In this document: piece by piece, positions 1 to 7,317 of the stretch
Position numbering within the stretch: the first letter of the stretch is position 1
Layout of the letters: the number at the start of each line of letters is the position of its first letter
Translations under genes and position numbers: made by a program
IMG/VR virus record: IMGVR_UViG_3300032304_000103
Coordinates: 1-34,276 of that record
Length of the DNA stretch: 34,276 nucleotides
Reading direction: 5' to 3' (one strand)
DNA from: a virus
The notes under the pieces: model-generated
The model's input: only the letters and a program-made list of their open reading frames with translations
Databases searched by the model: none
Told to the model about the DNA's origin: nothing

Positions 1-32
1 AATAAAAATTCGGGTGAACAAAAAAGCCCGAT

Positions 33-46
33 CTAACAAATGTTAG
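33..46. promoter_or_regulatory. Operator-like palindrome, copy 1
   Basis: CTAACA-AA-TGTTAG is a perfect 6-bp inverted repeat with a 2-base spacer. It lies just beyond the terminator of the leftward gene. The same arms recur at 775-788, and the TAACA/TGTTA core recurs at 682-698. Both 14-bp copies have the 9-mer GGGTGAACA upstream (12-20 and 748-756). Such symmetry fits a dimeric DNA-binding protein; the protein is not identified here. Confidence 0.5.
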
Positions 47-55
47 AAGCAGGCG

Positions 56-80
56 AAAAAAAACCCGCCGAAGCGGGTTT
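56..80 (-). terminator. Rho-independent terminator of the leftward gene
   Basis: Read on the minus strand, the sequence forms an 8-bp perfect stem (AAACCCGC/GCGGGTTT) closed by a TTCG tetraloop and followed by a run of T. The stem spans 61-80 and the U-tract is 63 down to 56. It lies about 30 bases after the stop of the gene at 112-660. On the plus strand there is no T-run after the hairpin, so it is directional. Confidence 0.88.
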
Positions 81-111
81 GGATAAACTAGGGTTTCCCC
101 TAGTGTGTTGA

Positions 112-660
112 TTACTTGAGATCAGTATCAGGGTTTCCACCTAGGGTGCAAAACACAACTTCCAATTCCTCGTAAACCTCAAGCATCAATTCGAGCCCTT
201 CGGGTTTATCGGCGCGGGCTTTGTTGATTCGGTTTAGCATGGTTGCCAATTCACCCTTGCACATATCAACCAAGCCCTTTTTATCGGTCGCACCCTTTGC
301 GGCTTTCATTGCGGGTGTCATGTAACCCGATGCAACTTTGACCCTTTGCCAATACACATCACCCGTGCCATATGCGAATTGCCCCGCTTCTGGCTTTTCA
401 CCCTTGGCCGCTTCGGGAAATAGTGTCTTAAACTTGGCCTTTTCCTCTTGCACCTCAGTACCTAATTTGCCCTTGCGGTCAAACCATTTTGTAGTGATGC
501 CTTCGGCATTGGTCAAATCAAAGTACTTACAAAGGATATTAGAGTAATTACTAATCGCCTCGCCAGTCTTACTGGCCAAGGTTTTCACACCAAGCCGCGC
601 GTCATCCAAGTCACTACCAATTATTGCGGGTGTCGTTACATTGATTGAAAAGTCATTCAT
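112..660 (-). CDS. Hypothetical phage protein, 182 aa, leftward
   Basis: This is the only leftward gene in the left part and I do not recognise its function. The 182-residue product is soluble, with no signal peptide or membrane segment. It has a lysine-rich central part (about residues 60-130) with a YWQRVK stretch, and a helical, acidic C-terminus rich in LELMLEVYEELE-type heptads. The ATG at 660 is preceded by GGAGAT at good spacing. The gene has a near-consensus promoter (713-741), a palindrome between that promoter and the start codon (682-698), and its own terminator. It is therefore an independent, probably controlled unit diverging from the late operon. It could be an early or regulatory gene, but it contains no recognisable helix-turn-helix, so I do not call it a repressor. 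Confidence 0.75.
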   Translation of the reverse strand: MNDFSINVTTPAIIGSDLDDARLGVKTLASKTGEAISNYSNILCKYFDLTNAEGITTKWFDRKGKLGTEVQEEKAKFKTLFPEAAKGEKPEAGQFAYGTGDVYWQRVKVASGYMTPAMKAAKGATDKKGLVDMCKGELATMLNRINKARADKPEGLELMLEVYEELEVVFCTLGGNPDTDLK

Positions 661-681
661 TTGATAATCTCCAGTTATGGG

Positions 682-698
682 GATAACAATGTGTTATC
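682..698. promoter_or_regulatory. Operator-like palindrome in the leader of the leftward gene
   Basis: GATAACA-ATG-TGTTATC is a perfect 7-bp inverted repeat with a 3-base spacer. It sits roughly 10 to 25 bases downstream of the expected start of transcription from the promoter at 713-741, and upstream of the ribosome-binding site. A protein bound here could block early elongation or promoter clearance. Its core (TAACA, spacer, TGTTA) matches the palindromes at 33-46 and 775-788. Confidence 0.55.
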
Positions 699-712
699 TT
701 GTCCATGGATTG

Positions 713-741
713 ATTGTATCACAATGTAATGGATAAATCAA
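713..741 (-). promoter_or_regulatory. Sigma70-type promoter for the leftward gene
   Basis: On the minus strand there is TTGATT (736-741), a 17-base spacer and TACAAT (713-718), each one or two mismatches from the sigma70 consensus. Predicted initiation near 706 gives a leader of about 45 bases before the ATG at 660. The leader contains a 17-bp palindrome. This is the best minus-strand promoter I can see in the window. Confidence 0.72.
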
Positions 742-774
742 GTTTCTGGGTGAACAACATTAAATATATTTTTT

Positions 775-788
775 CTAACATTTGTTAG
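775..788. promoter_or_regulatory. Operator-like palindrome, copy 2
   Basis: CTAACA-TT-TGTTAG has the same 6-bp arms as 33-46 with a complementary spacer. It lies upstream of the leftward promoter's -35 box and about 25 bases before a possible rightward -35 box at 815. It could therefore influence both divergent transcripts. The 9-mer GGGTGAACA lies 18 bases upstream (748-756), as it lies 12 bases upstream of copy 1. Confidence 0.5.
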
Positions 789-814
789 CCCTACCCGCCA
801 CCCACCCACCCAAA

Positions 815-845
815 TTGACAGCAAGGGGAGGTAGGATCCTATACA
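815..845 (+). promoter_or_regulatory. Possible rightward promoter ahead of the terminase genes
   Basis: A perfect TTGACA (815-820) is followed after 19 bases by TATACA (840-845). The spacer is longer than the optimal 17, so the call is tentative. It would give a leader of roughly 190 bases before the TerS start at 1039. Two downstream C-run plus TATATATTTT elements (884-904 and 966-988) are alternative regulatory sites for the same transcript. Confidence 0.35.
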
Positions 846-1038
846 CTGGGTTCCGCACAAACGATGTTGCGTTTTTAAAATACCCCCCACCCCCTATATA
901 TTTTGTGGCACAAAGTTATCAAAGCCTTCCCAGCAGACCCACCCCCTTGCTTTTTATTTCGTCTACCCCCGGGGGGTATATATTTTTTAAAAAAATTCTG
1001 TTACATTTCGGCTACTCCTTCTTCCGAAGTGCAAATAC
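846..1038. other. Non-coding leader with C-runs and TATATATTTT boxes
   Basis: The gap between the leftward gene and TerS (663-1038) contains no credible gene. The one open frame there (782-1042) begins at TTG without a ribosome-binding site and has proline-rich, non-natural composition. Two copies of a C-run followed by TATATATTTT occur 82 bases apart (boxes at 895-904 and 977-986). The second is preceded by an almost perfect C5G6 palindrome (966-976). An A/T-rich segment (977-1000) follows. These look regulatory, but I cannot assign a factor. Confidence 0.4.
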
Positions 1039-1713
1039 ATGATTGAAATTCAGCCTAGCGCAGACAAACCTCTGCCCTTTGATTTATCCGATGAGCAACC
1101 TAAGACTCATGCGGATAGCATCGCTATTGCTGCCAACACAGTCGGCCTCGTCGAGAAGCTCGGTGGGATGCTTGATTACGACGCAAAAGATTTCCAAGCT
1201 GCCGCTGCGCTAGCTACGGGAAAAGTAAAACCCAACGTACCAACAACAGTCTCCAAGACTGGAGTAGCCAAAACCTTAGCTATTGCGGTACAAGAATATG
1301 ACTTCCAAGTATTTGCTGATGTACAGCAGGCCCGCAACTTCATAACAAACAAACTCGTAGCGCTCACCGACTGCGGAGATACAAAGATTGAGATAAAAGC
1401 GTTGGAGCTACTTGGCAAGCACAGCGACATTGGGCTTTTCACCGAGCGTTCAGAAATTACAGTCCACCACACTTCCAGCTCATCTCTGGAGAACTCTATT
1501 AAAGAGCGCGTGAAACGCCTGATGAACGCAGAGATTACAGACGTGACTCCGTTCGACGACCTCGATGCGCATCTGGGTGCTGTAGGAGAGGGAACGTTTG
1601 AGGACGAAAAAGAACACCCGCCGAAACGTACCGCTAGTGATACTGAAGAAGATGTAGACGATGAGCTAGCTCACATAGACGTCAAAAAATCCAAAACGTC
1701 AGGGCAAAAATAA
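1039..1713 (+). CDS. Terminase small subunit (putative)
   Basis: This is the putative DNA-recognition subunit of the packaging motor. It has 224 residues. The key signature is at about 121-139: ALELLGKH followed by GLFTERSE, the pattern that closes the DNA-binding region in many phage small terminases. A helical ENSIKERVKRL segment (151-161) follows, then an acidic tail rich in D and E (about 175-212) and a lysine-rich end. The position immediately before the large terminase supports the call. The ATG at 1039 lacks a strong Shine-Dalgarno sequence. The stop codon is 2 bases before the next ATG, so the two are probably translated together. The helix-turn-helix is not obvious by eye, so identification relies on the LLGKH motif and context. 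Confidence 0.78.
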   Translation: MIEIQPSADKPLPFDLSDEQPKTHADSIAIAANTVGLVEKLGGMLDYDAKDFQAAAALATGKVKPNVPTTVSKTGVAKTLAIAVQEYDFQVFADVQQARNFITNKLVALTDCGDTKIEIKALELLGKHSDIGLFTERSEITVHHTSSSSLENSIKERVKRLMNAEITDVTPFDDLDAHLGAVGEGTFEDEKEHPPKRTASDTEEDVDDELAHIDVKKSKTSGQK

Positions 1714-1715
1714 AA

Positions 1716-3242
1716 ATGAACCTCGACGTATCCAAAATGTCCTTAGCGGACGTCCTAAAAGTCCTGCCGAATCTATCGGAGTCGGACCAGCGGGTGCTGG
1801 AGGCGCAGCTTGCGAAGCTCGAAGAGCTCAAGGACAGGGAGTTGATGCAGGAGAAGTTCATTAAGTTTGTGGAAAGGGTCTGGCCGAGCTTCATTGCGGG
1901 CAGGCATCACAAGCGGATGGCCGAAGCGTTCGAGAGAGTGGCTCGTGGGGAGTGCAAACGGCTGATTATTAACATGCCACCACGGCATACGAAGTCAGAA
2001 TTCGCCTCATATCTGCTCCCAGCTTGGTTTTTGGGCAAGTTTCCGCACAAAAAGGTGATTCAAACGTCCCACACTGCTGAATTGGCGGTGGGTTTTGGTA
2101 GAAAAGTGCGTAACTTGGTGGATACAGAGCAGTATCACGACATTTTTCCCGAATTGGGGCTGCAATCTGACTCGAAAGCGGCGGGCCGGTGGAACACATC
2201 CAAGGGCGGTGACTATTTTGCGATTGGTGTGGGCGGTGCGGTGACCGGTAAGGGTGCCGACTTGCTCATTATTGACGACCCGCACTCAGAACAAGAGGCT
2301 GCGATGGCAGCTACCAACCCAGAAGTCTATGACAAGGTGTACGAGTGGTATACATCAGGCCCGCGTCAGCGTCTGCAACCGGGTGGGGCGATCGTAGTGG
2401 TGATGACTCGCTGGGCCCAGCGTGATTTGACTGGACAGGTACTTAAAAATGCAGCACTACGTGGCGAAACCGATTGGGAAGTCATTGAATTCCCCGCAAT
2501 CTTGCCCTCTGGCAACCCGCTTTGGCCTGAGTTTTGGAGCATGGCGGAGCTTTCTGCTCTACGCGAGGAACTGCCGAATTCGAAGTGGCAAGCGCAATAT
2601 CAGCAAAACCCAGTGGGTAATGAGAGCGCGATTGTTAAGCGGGATTGGTGGCAGTGGTGGGAGGAAGATGAGCCTCCTGAATGTGAATACATCCTCCAGA
2701 CGTGGGACACAGCGTTTGAGAAACACCAGCGGGCTGACTATTCAGCAGGAACGACTTGGGGTATCTTTACTCACCATAAAGACCAGTCGAAGAATATCAT
2801 TCTTTTGAACACATATAAGAAACGTGTCGAGTGGGTCGACTTGAAGCGCGACGTGCTCAAGGAGTACAACGAGTTTGAACCGGACGGTCTGTTGATCGAG
2901 AAGAAGGCGACCGGCGCACCGCTGATCTACGAATTAAGGGCGATGGGTATTCCGGTGATGGAATACACACCCAGTAAAGGGCAAGACAAAATCGCCCGAT
3001 TGAACTCAGTCTCGGACATAATTGCGTCTGGGAAAGTATGGGTTCCCAAGACTCGTTGGGCTGAAGAGCTAGTAGACGAGATTGCGGCGTTCCCGTCAGG
3101 CGAACATGATGACTTGGTTGACGCGACTACACTTGCGTTAATGCGTTTTCGTCAGGGTGGGTTTCTACGTCTGCCATCAGACGAGCCCGAAGATATTCAA
3201 TGGTTCCGAAGCCGCAATAAAGAGCGGTACTACACAGTGTAA
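1716..3242 (+). CDS. terL: Terminase large subunit
   Basis: This is the ATPase-nuclease that pumps and cuts phage DNA at the portal. At 508 residues it has normal family length. The N-terminal ATPase shows a Walker A-like MPPRHTKSE (87-95), Walker B LLIIDDP (183-189) and a coupling motif VVMTRW (228-233). The C-terminal RNase H-like nuclease shows WDTAF with D331, an acidic strand LLIEKK with E395, and HDDLVDA with D465/D466. These are the expected three metal-binding acidic positions. The order TerS, TerL, portal is canonical. The first ATG is used; a second ATG seven codons later (MSLADV) is an alternative start. Whether packaging is headful or site-specific cannot be read from the sequence. 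Confidence 0.97.
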   Translation: MNLDVSKMSLADVLKVLPNLSESDQRVLEAQLAKLEELKDRELMQEKFIKFVERVWPSFIAGRHHKRMAEAFERVARGECKRLIINMPPRHTKSEFASYLLPAWFLGKFPHKKVIQTSHTAELAVGFGRKVRNLVDTEQYHDIFPELGLQSDSKAAGRWNTSKGGDYFAIGVGGAVTGKGADLLIIDDPHSEQEAAMAATNPEVYDKVYEWYTSGPRQRLQPGGAIVVVMTRWAQRDLTGQVLKNAALRGETDWEVIEFPAILPSGNPLWPEFWSMAELSALREELPNSKWQAQYQQNPVGNESAIVKRDWWQWWEEDEPPECEYILQTWDTAFEKHQRADYSAGTTWGIFTHHKDQSKNIILLNTYKKRVEWVDLKRDVLKEYNEFEPDGLLIEKKATGAPLIYELRAMGIPVMEYTPSKGQDKIARLNSVSDIIASGKVWVPKTRWAEELVDEIAAFPSGEHDDLVDATTLALMRFRQGGFLRLPSDEPEDIQWFRSRNKERYYTV

Positions 3243-3251
3243 GGACACGAC

Positions 3252-5705
3252 ATGGAAAAAGGTTTATACGCAGCGCCCATGGGCTTATCTGATTTGGCCG
3301 AACAGCCAGACATTGAGATCGACATCATGCTGGAGCCTATCGACGGCGAAGAGCTAGACGACGAGACCGAAGGCACAGCTGAAGACTTTGATGCCAACCT
3401 CGCGGAGTTCATGGACGACGGCGCTCTGAGTGCTTTGGGCGAAGAGTTAGTTGGTGACTTCGATAAAGACACTGGCGACCGACGCGATTGGATTCAGACC
3501 TACGTTGACGGTATTAAGTTACTGGGGTTGAAGTATGAGGACCGGACTGAGCCGTGGCAAGGTGCTTGCGGTGTGTTCCACCCGATGTTGACCGAGTCAG
3601 TTGTACGCTTCCAGTCAGAGTCCATGATGGAGACGTTCCCAGCGATGGGCCCTGTCAAAACGCAAATCGTTGGAGCTATTGACGTACTCAGAGAAGAAGC
3701 AGCGGCACGGGTTCGCGAAGACATGAACTACCAGCTCACCGAGGTGATGACTGAATATCGTTCCGAGCACGAGAAGATGTTGTGGTCTCTGCCCTTGGCA
3801 GGTTCTGCGTTCAAGAAGGTGTACTACGACCCATCGAAAGGTCGCCAAGTAGCTACGTTCATTCCCGCCGAGGACATTGTTGTTCCGTATGGCGCATCTA
3901 ATATTGAAGACTCCGAGCGCGTTTCGCATGTGATGCGTAAGACCGAGAACGAGCTGAAGAAGTTAATGCACGCTGGGTTCTACCTAGACTGCGATCTGGG
4001 CGAGCCAGTGGTTGAGCTGGACGACGTGGAGAAGCAGAAGGCTGAAGAGAACGGCATGTCTGCTATTCAGGACGACCGCTACCGCCTGCTTGAGATGCAC
4101 GTCATGCTCGACTTGGATGGGTTCGAGGACAAGGAAGACGGTGAAGAGACTGGGATTGCGCTGCCATACGTGGTGACGTTGGAGAAGGGCTCACGCAAAA
4201 TTTTAGCTATTCGTAGAAATTGGTATGAAGATGACCCACTCAAACTCAAGCGCCAGCACTTCGTCCACTACCAATACATCCCCGGCTTTGGATTTTATGG
4301 TTATGGTCTTATCCACCTTATCGGTGGATACGCAAAATCGGCAACGATGCTCATACGTCAGCTCGTTGATGCTGGCACTCTCTCCAACCTCCCCGGGGGT
4401 CTCAAGTCGCGTGGTCTACGGATTAAGGGTGACGACACGCCGATCCAGCCGGGTGAGTTCCGTGACGTAGATGTTCCGTCTGGCAGTATCCGCGACAACA
4501 TCCTCCCACTCCCATATAAAGAGCCATCACAGGTTCTGTTCAGCTTGTTCAACCAGATCGTGTCTGAGGGCCGTGCTTTCGCATCATCTGGTGATATGAA
4601 TGTGTCTGATATGAGCTCACAGGCACCAGTGGGTACAACGCTAGCTCTGTTGGAGCGCACTCTTAAAGTGATGTCAGCTGTGCAGGCTCGCTTGCACTTT
4701 GCGATGAAGCAGGAATTCAAACTCCTCAAAGTCATCATTGCCGACTACACACCGGAAGAATACGCGTATGAGCCAGAAGAAGGTAGCCGTTCCATCAAGC
4801 GTGCCGACTACGACATGGTTGACGTTATCCCCGTGTCCGACCCTAACGCAGCCACTATGGCTCAAAAAGTCGTGCAGTATCAAGCAGTGTTGCAGTTGGC
4901 CCAAAGTGCACCGCAGCTGTATAACTTGCCCCTTTTACACCGTCAGATGATTGAGGTTTTGGGGGTGAAGAACGCTAACAAGTTGGTGCCGGTTGAGGAT
5001 GACGCTATTCCTACGGACCCAGTGCAGGAGAACCAGAACCTGTTGACTGGCAAGCCCGTGAAAGCGTTCATGGAGCAGAACCACAAAGCTCACCTTGGTG
5101 TACACATGGCAGCGATGCAGGACCCTAAGATCATGCAGATCGTTGGTCAGAACCCACAGGCTCAGATGATTCAGTCAGCGATGATGGCCCACATCAACGA
5201 GCACGTAGCGTTCGAGTACCGCAAGCAGATAGAGCAGACTATGGGTATGGTCTTGCCAAGCGAAGAGAACATGAAGAATCTGACTACAGAGCAAGCCGAC
5301 CAGATTGCGATGATGGCAGCTCAGGCTTCGCAGCAGCTACTTCAGCAGAACAAGCAAGAAGTTGCGCAGCAGCAAGCCCAGCAGCAGATGCAGGACCCTG
5401 TTGTACAAATGCAACAGCAAGAACTCCAGCTCAAGCAGCAAGAAATGCAGCTCAAAGAACGCAAACTTATGGTCGACGCAGGTGCGAAAGAGAACCAGCA
5501 ACAGATCGAAATGGCTCGAATTGCCGCTCAGAAAGAGATTGCTGCAATGCAGGTTGGGGCCAACGCCGCAGCTAAACGCGATCAACTGAACAAGCAGCAA
5601 GAAACTGAGGGTATGCGTATGGGCATTGATGCCGCTAAACATAAAGCTCAAATGGCGCAGCAGCGTGCTGCACAAAATCGCACACCACGCGATAAGAAGG
5701 AGTAA
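3252..5705 (+). CDS. Portal protein (P22-like, 817 aa)
   Basis: This is the dodecameric portal at the capsid vertex, acting as docking site for the terminase and the tail connector. The 817 residues begin with an acidic tail (about 15-65), followed by the portal core with RRDWIQTYVDGIKLLG and WQGACGVFHPML signatures (about 75-115). A stem and wing region includes WSLPLAGSAFKKVYYDP and PYVVTLEKGSRKILAI. The C-terminal part (about 640-817) is extremely rich in glutamine and methionine and predicts a long helix, comparable to the helical barrel of the P22 portal. It is longer than P22 gp1 (725 aa). ATG 3252 follows GGACACGAC, a moderate ribosome-binding site, 10 bases after TerL. A TTG-started small gene follows 3 bases after the stop. 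Confidence 0.9.
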   Translation: MEKGLYAAPMGLSDLAEQPDIEIDIMLEPIDGEELDDETEGTAEDFDANLAEFMDDGALSALGEELVGDFDKDTGDRRDWIQTYVDGIKLLGLKYEDRTEPWQGACGVFHPMLTESVVRFQSESMMETFPAMGPVKTQIVGAIDVLREEAAARVREDMNYQLTEVMTEYRSEHEKMLWSLPLAGSAFKKVYYDPSKGRQVATFIPAEDIVVPYGASNIEDSERVSHVMRKTENELKKLMHAGFYLDCDLGEPVVELDDVEKQKAEENGMSAIQDDRYRLLEMHVMLDLDGFEDKEDGEETGIALPYVVTLEKGSRKILAIRRNWYEDDPLKLKRQHFVHYQYIPGFGFYGYGLIHLIGGYAKSATMLIRQLVDAGTLSNLPGGLKSRGLRIKGDDTPIQPGEFRDVDVPSGSIRDNILPLPYKEPSQVLFSLFNQIVSEGRAFASSGDMNVSDMSSQAPVGTTLALLERTLKVMSAVQARLHFAMKQEFKLLKVIIADYTPEEYAYEPEEGSRSIKRADYDMVDVIPVSDPNAATMAQKVVQYQAVLQLAQSAPQLYNLPLLHRQMIEVLGVKNANKLVPVEDDAIPTDPVQENQNLLTGKPVKAFMEQNHKAHLGVHMAAMQDPKIMQIVGQNPQAQMIQSAMMAHINEHVAFEYRKQIEQTMGMVLPSEENMKNLTTEQADQIAMMAAQASQQLLQQNKQEVAQQQAQQQMQDPVVQMQQQELQLKQQEMQLKERKLMVDAGAKENQQQIEMARIAAQKEIAAMQVGANAAAKRDQLNKQQETEGMRMGIDAAKHKAQMAQQRAAQNRTPRDKKE

Positions 5706-5708
5706 CAG

Positions 5709-5906
5709 TTGGACAACAGCCGAGTGCTTGCTTACATCGTCAAGGAGATTGACAAACTCCGTGGCGACCAGATTTCCCACCTCGCAGGGGGTGGTGCCAA
5801 AACGTTTGACGAATATCGTCACGTCTGTGGAGTCATCCGAGGTCTGACTCATACAGAAACCATTGTCAAAGACCTTGTGCAACGAATGGAGCAATCTGAT
5901 GAGTGA
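5709..5906 (+). CDS. Small conserved-type phage protein, 65 aa, TTG start
   Basis: This small gene sits between the portal and the co-chaperonin. It starts at TTG, 3 bases after the portal stop, with AAGGAG correctly placed upstream (overlapping the portal's end). No ATG alternative covers the conserved-looking N-terminus. The 65-residue product is amphipathic and helical: an isoleucine/leucine heptad start (VLAYIVKEIDKL), a glycine break (AGGGAKTFDEYRH), then GVIRGL and a C-terminal helix. Its end overlaps the next gene's ATG (5899) by 8 bases. I do not recognise its function. Similar short genes accompany portals in podoviruses, so a head-assembly accessory role is a guess from context. Confidence 0.72.
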   Translation: MDNSRVLAYIVKEIDKLRGDQISHLAGGGAKTFDEYRHVCGVIRGLTHTETIVKDLVQRMEQSDE

Positions 5907-6312
5907 ACTTAATCTAGCGAGTGCAGTGGACCTATCTGGTCTATTGAACAAACCCGCTGAGGACAAGGCGAAGCAACTGCCTGACCCTAAACGCTTTCAT
6001 GTACTTTGTGTAGTCCCAGAGGCTATGGAAGAGTACGCCGAGAGCGATGCTGGCATTATCAAATCTAGCCAAGCTATGCACTATGAAGAAGTCCTGACTT
6101 CTGTATTGTTTGTAGTGAAACTTGGCCCTGACGCGTACAAAGACGTGACTCGTTTTCCGTCTGGTCCGTCATGCAGGGAAGGTGACTTTGTCATCGTCCG
6201 ACCCAACTCAGGCACCCGCCTGAAGATTCATGGCCGTGAATTCCGTATCATTAACGATGACTCGGTTGAAGCAGTTGTGGAAGACCCGCGTGGAATTGGC
6301 CGCGTTGCTTAA
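5899..6312 (+). CDS. GroES-like co-chaperonin
   Basis: The 137-residue product looks like a Hsp10/GroES-type co-chaperonin. After an N-terminal extension (1-30), RFHVLCVVPE (32-41) matches the first GroES strand. A flexible segment with AESDAGIIKSS (47-57) stands where GroES has its mobile GroEL-binding loop. VLFVVKLGPDAY (69-80) matches the EVLAVG strand. The C-terminus GDFVIVRPNSGTRLKI then EFRIINDDSVEAVVED (95-129) aligns with GDIVIF...EVLIMSESDILAIVE of GroES. In T4 a phage co-chaperonin (gp31) replaces GroES for capsid folding. Here the gene lies between portal and scaffold/capsid, which suggests help in capsid protein folding by the host GroEL. I chose ATG 5899 because GGAG lies 7 bases upstream; the frame is open further upstream only through a TTG. 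Confidence 0.72.
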   Translation: MSELNLASAVDLSGLLNKPAEDKAKQLPDPKRFHVLCVVPEAMEEYAESDAGIIKSSQAMHYEEVLTSVLFVVKLGPDAYKDVTRFPSGPSCREGDFVIVRPNSGTRLKIHGREFRIINDDSVEAVVEDPRGIGRVA

Positions 6313-6324
6313 TAGGAGTTAAAA

Positions 6325-7317
6325 ATGGCTGAATTTAAAGACGATTTTGAGTTTCCTGATGAGAAGGAAGCTAAACAAGCTGCTGCTGAAGACGCTAAGT
6401 TTGAAGTAGAGATTGAGGACGATACGCCTCTAGAGGACCGTGGCCGCAAAGCCGCGCCACCCCCAGAAGACCCAACCGAAGATGAGCTAAGTTCATACGA
6501 CGAGAAGGTCCAAGCGCGTATTAAGAAGTTCACACGTGGTTACCACGATGAGCGCCGCGCTAAAGAAGAAGCTCTGCGTGAGCGTCAGGCCGCTGAGTCC
6601 TACGCCAAGCAAGTTTTCGAAGAGAACAAACGCCTCCAACAACAGCTTGCCACCGGTAGCCAAGCCTATATCGAGCAGTCAAAGTCGTCTGCTGATATTG
6701 AATTAAGTTCCGCTAAGAAAGCGTTCCGCGACGCAATTGAAGCTGGCGATATTGATGCTCAAGCCGACGCCCAAGCAGAGATTGCCCGAGCTACGTTGAA
6801 AATTGAGAAAGCGCAGAATATGCGCCCTATCGAGGTAAGAGAGCAGAATAACTTTCAGGCCGCGCAACCTACCCAAGAAGACGCGCCTCGCTTAACTCCA
6901 CGCACTCAAAAGTGGGTAAACGCCAATTCTGATTGGTGGGGCGTTGACGAAGAAATGACTATGACTGCTATGGGTCTTGACAAGAAGCTAGCAAAAGAGT
7001 ATGGTTCGGGCTATGTAGGAAGTGAAGAATACTTCCGCACCATCGATAAAACGATGCGCAAGAGATTTCCTGAGCACTTTGATAGTGAGCAGAGCTATGA
7101 GGATGACGAAACGCCTCCACGAAAGACGTCAGAACCGGCAGATGAGGAAACTCCCCGCCGTGCAACAAAATCCGCTACTGTTGTGGCTCCGGCCTCACGT
7201 AGCACCCCGCCTAATCGTATTAAATTGAAGGCATCCGAAGCAGCGATAGCTCGCCGTCTTGGGGTCCCAATCGAACAATACGCTAAACAGGTTGCTTTGC
7301 TGAAAAGAGGTGAATGA
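6325..7317 (+). CDS. Capsid scaffolding protein (putative)
   Basis: This is a 330-residue, highly charged, helical protein directly upstream of the head genes. Residues 1-65 are acidic. About 65-190 is a long predicted coiled coil rich in E, K, R, Q and A (DEKVQARIKKFTRG, RRAKEEALRERQAAES, then QADAQAEIARATLKIEKAQ). A middle section contains WVNANSDWWGVDEEMT (about 196-211), typical of phage scaffold-type proteins. The C-terminus is basic (RIKLKASEAAIARRLG), as expected for a capsid-binding end. A strong AGGAG is 7 bases before ATG 6325. The stop overlaps the next start in ATGA. Assignment rests on composition and gene order; no protease domain is visible. Confidence 0.75.
   Translation: MAEFKDDFEFPDEKEAKQAAAEDAKFEVEIEDDTPLEDRGRKAAPPPEDPTEDELSSYDEKVQARIKKFTRGYHDERRAKEEALRERQAAESYAKQVFEENKRLQQQLATGSQAYIEQSKSSADIELSSAKKAFRDAIEAGDIDAQADAQAEIARATLKIEKAQNMRPIEVREQNNFQAAQPTQEDAPRLTPRTQKWVNANSDWWGVDEEMTMTAMGLDKKLAKEYGSGYVGSEEYFRTIDKTMRKRFPEHFDSEQSYEDDETPPRKTSEPADEETPRRATKSATVVAPASRSTPPNRIKLKASEAAIARRLGVPIEQYAKQVALLKRGE

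Noticed and set aside
782-1042. Plus-strand open frame of 86 codons before TerS
   Set aside because: It starts at TTG without a ribosome-binding site, has proline- and aromatic-rich unnatural composition and covers the promoter-like region; treated as non-coding.
5337-5966. Minus-strand open frame of 209 codons
   Set aside because: Shadow of the glutamine-rich end of the portal (CAG/CAA codons read as leucine in reverse).
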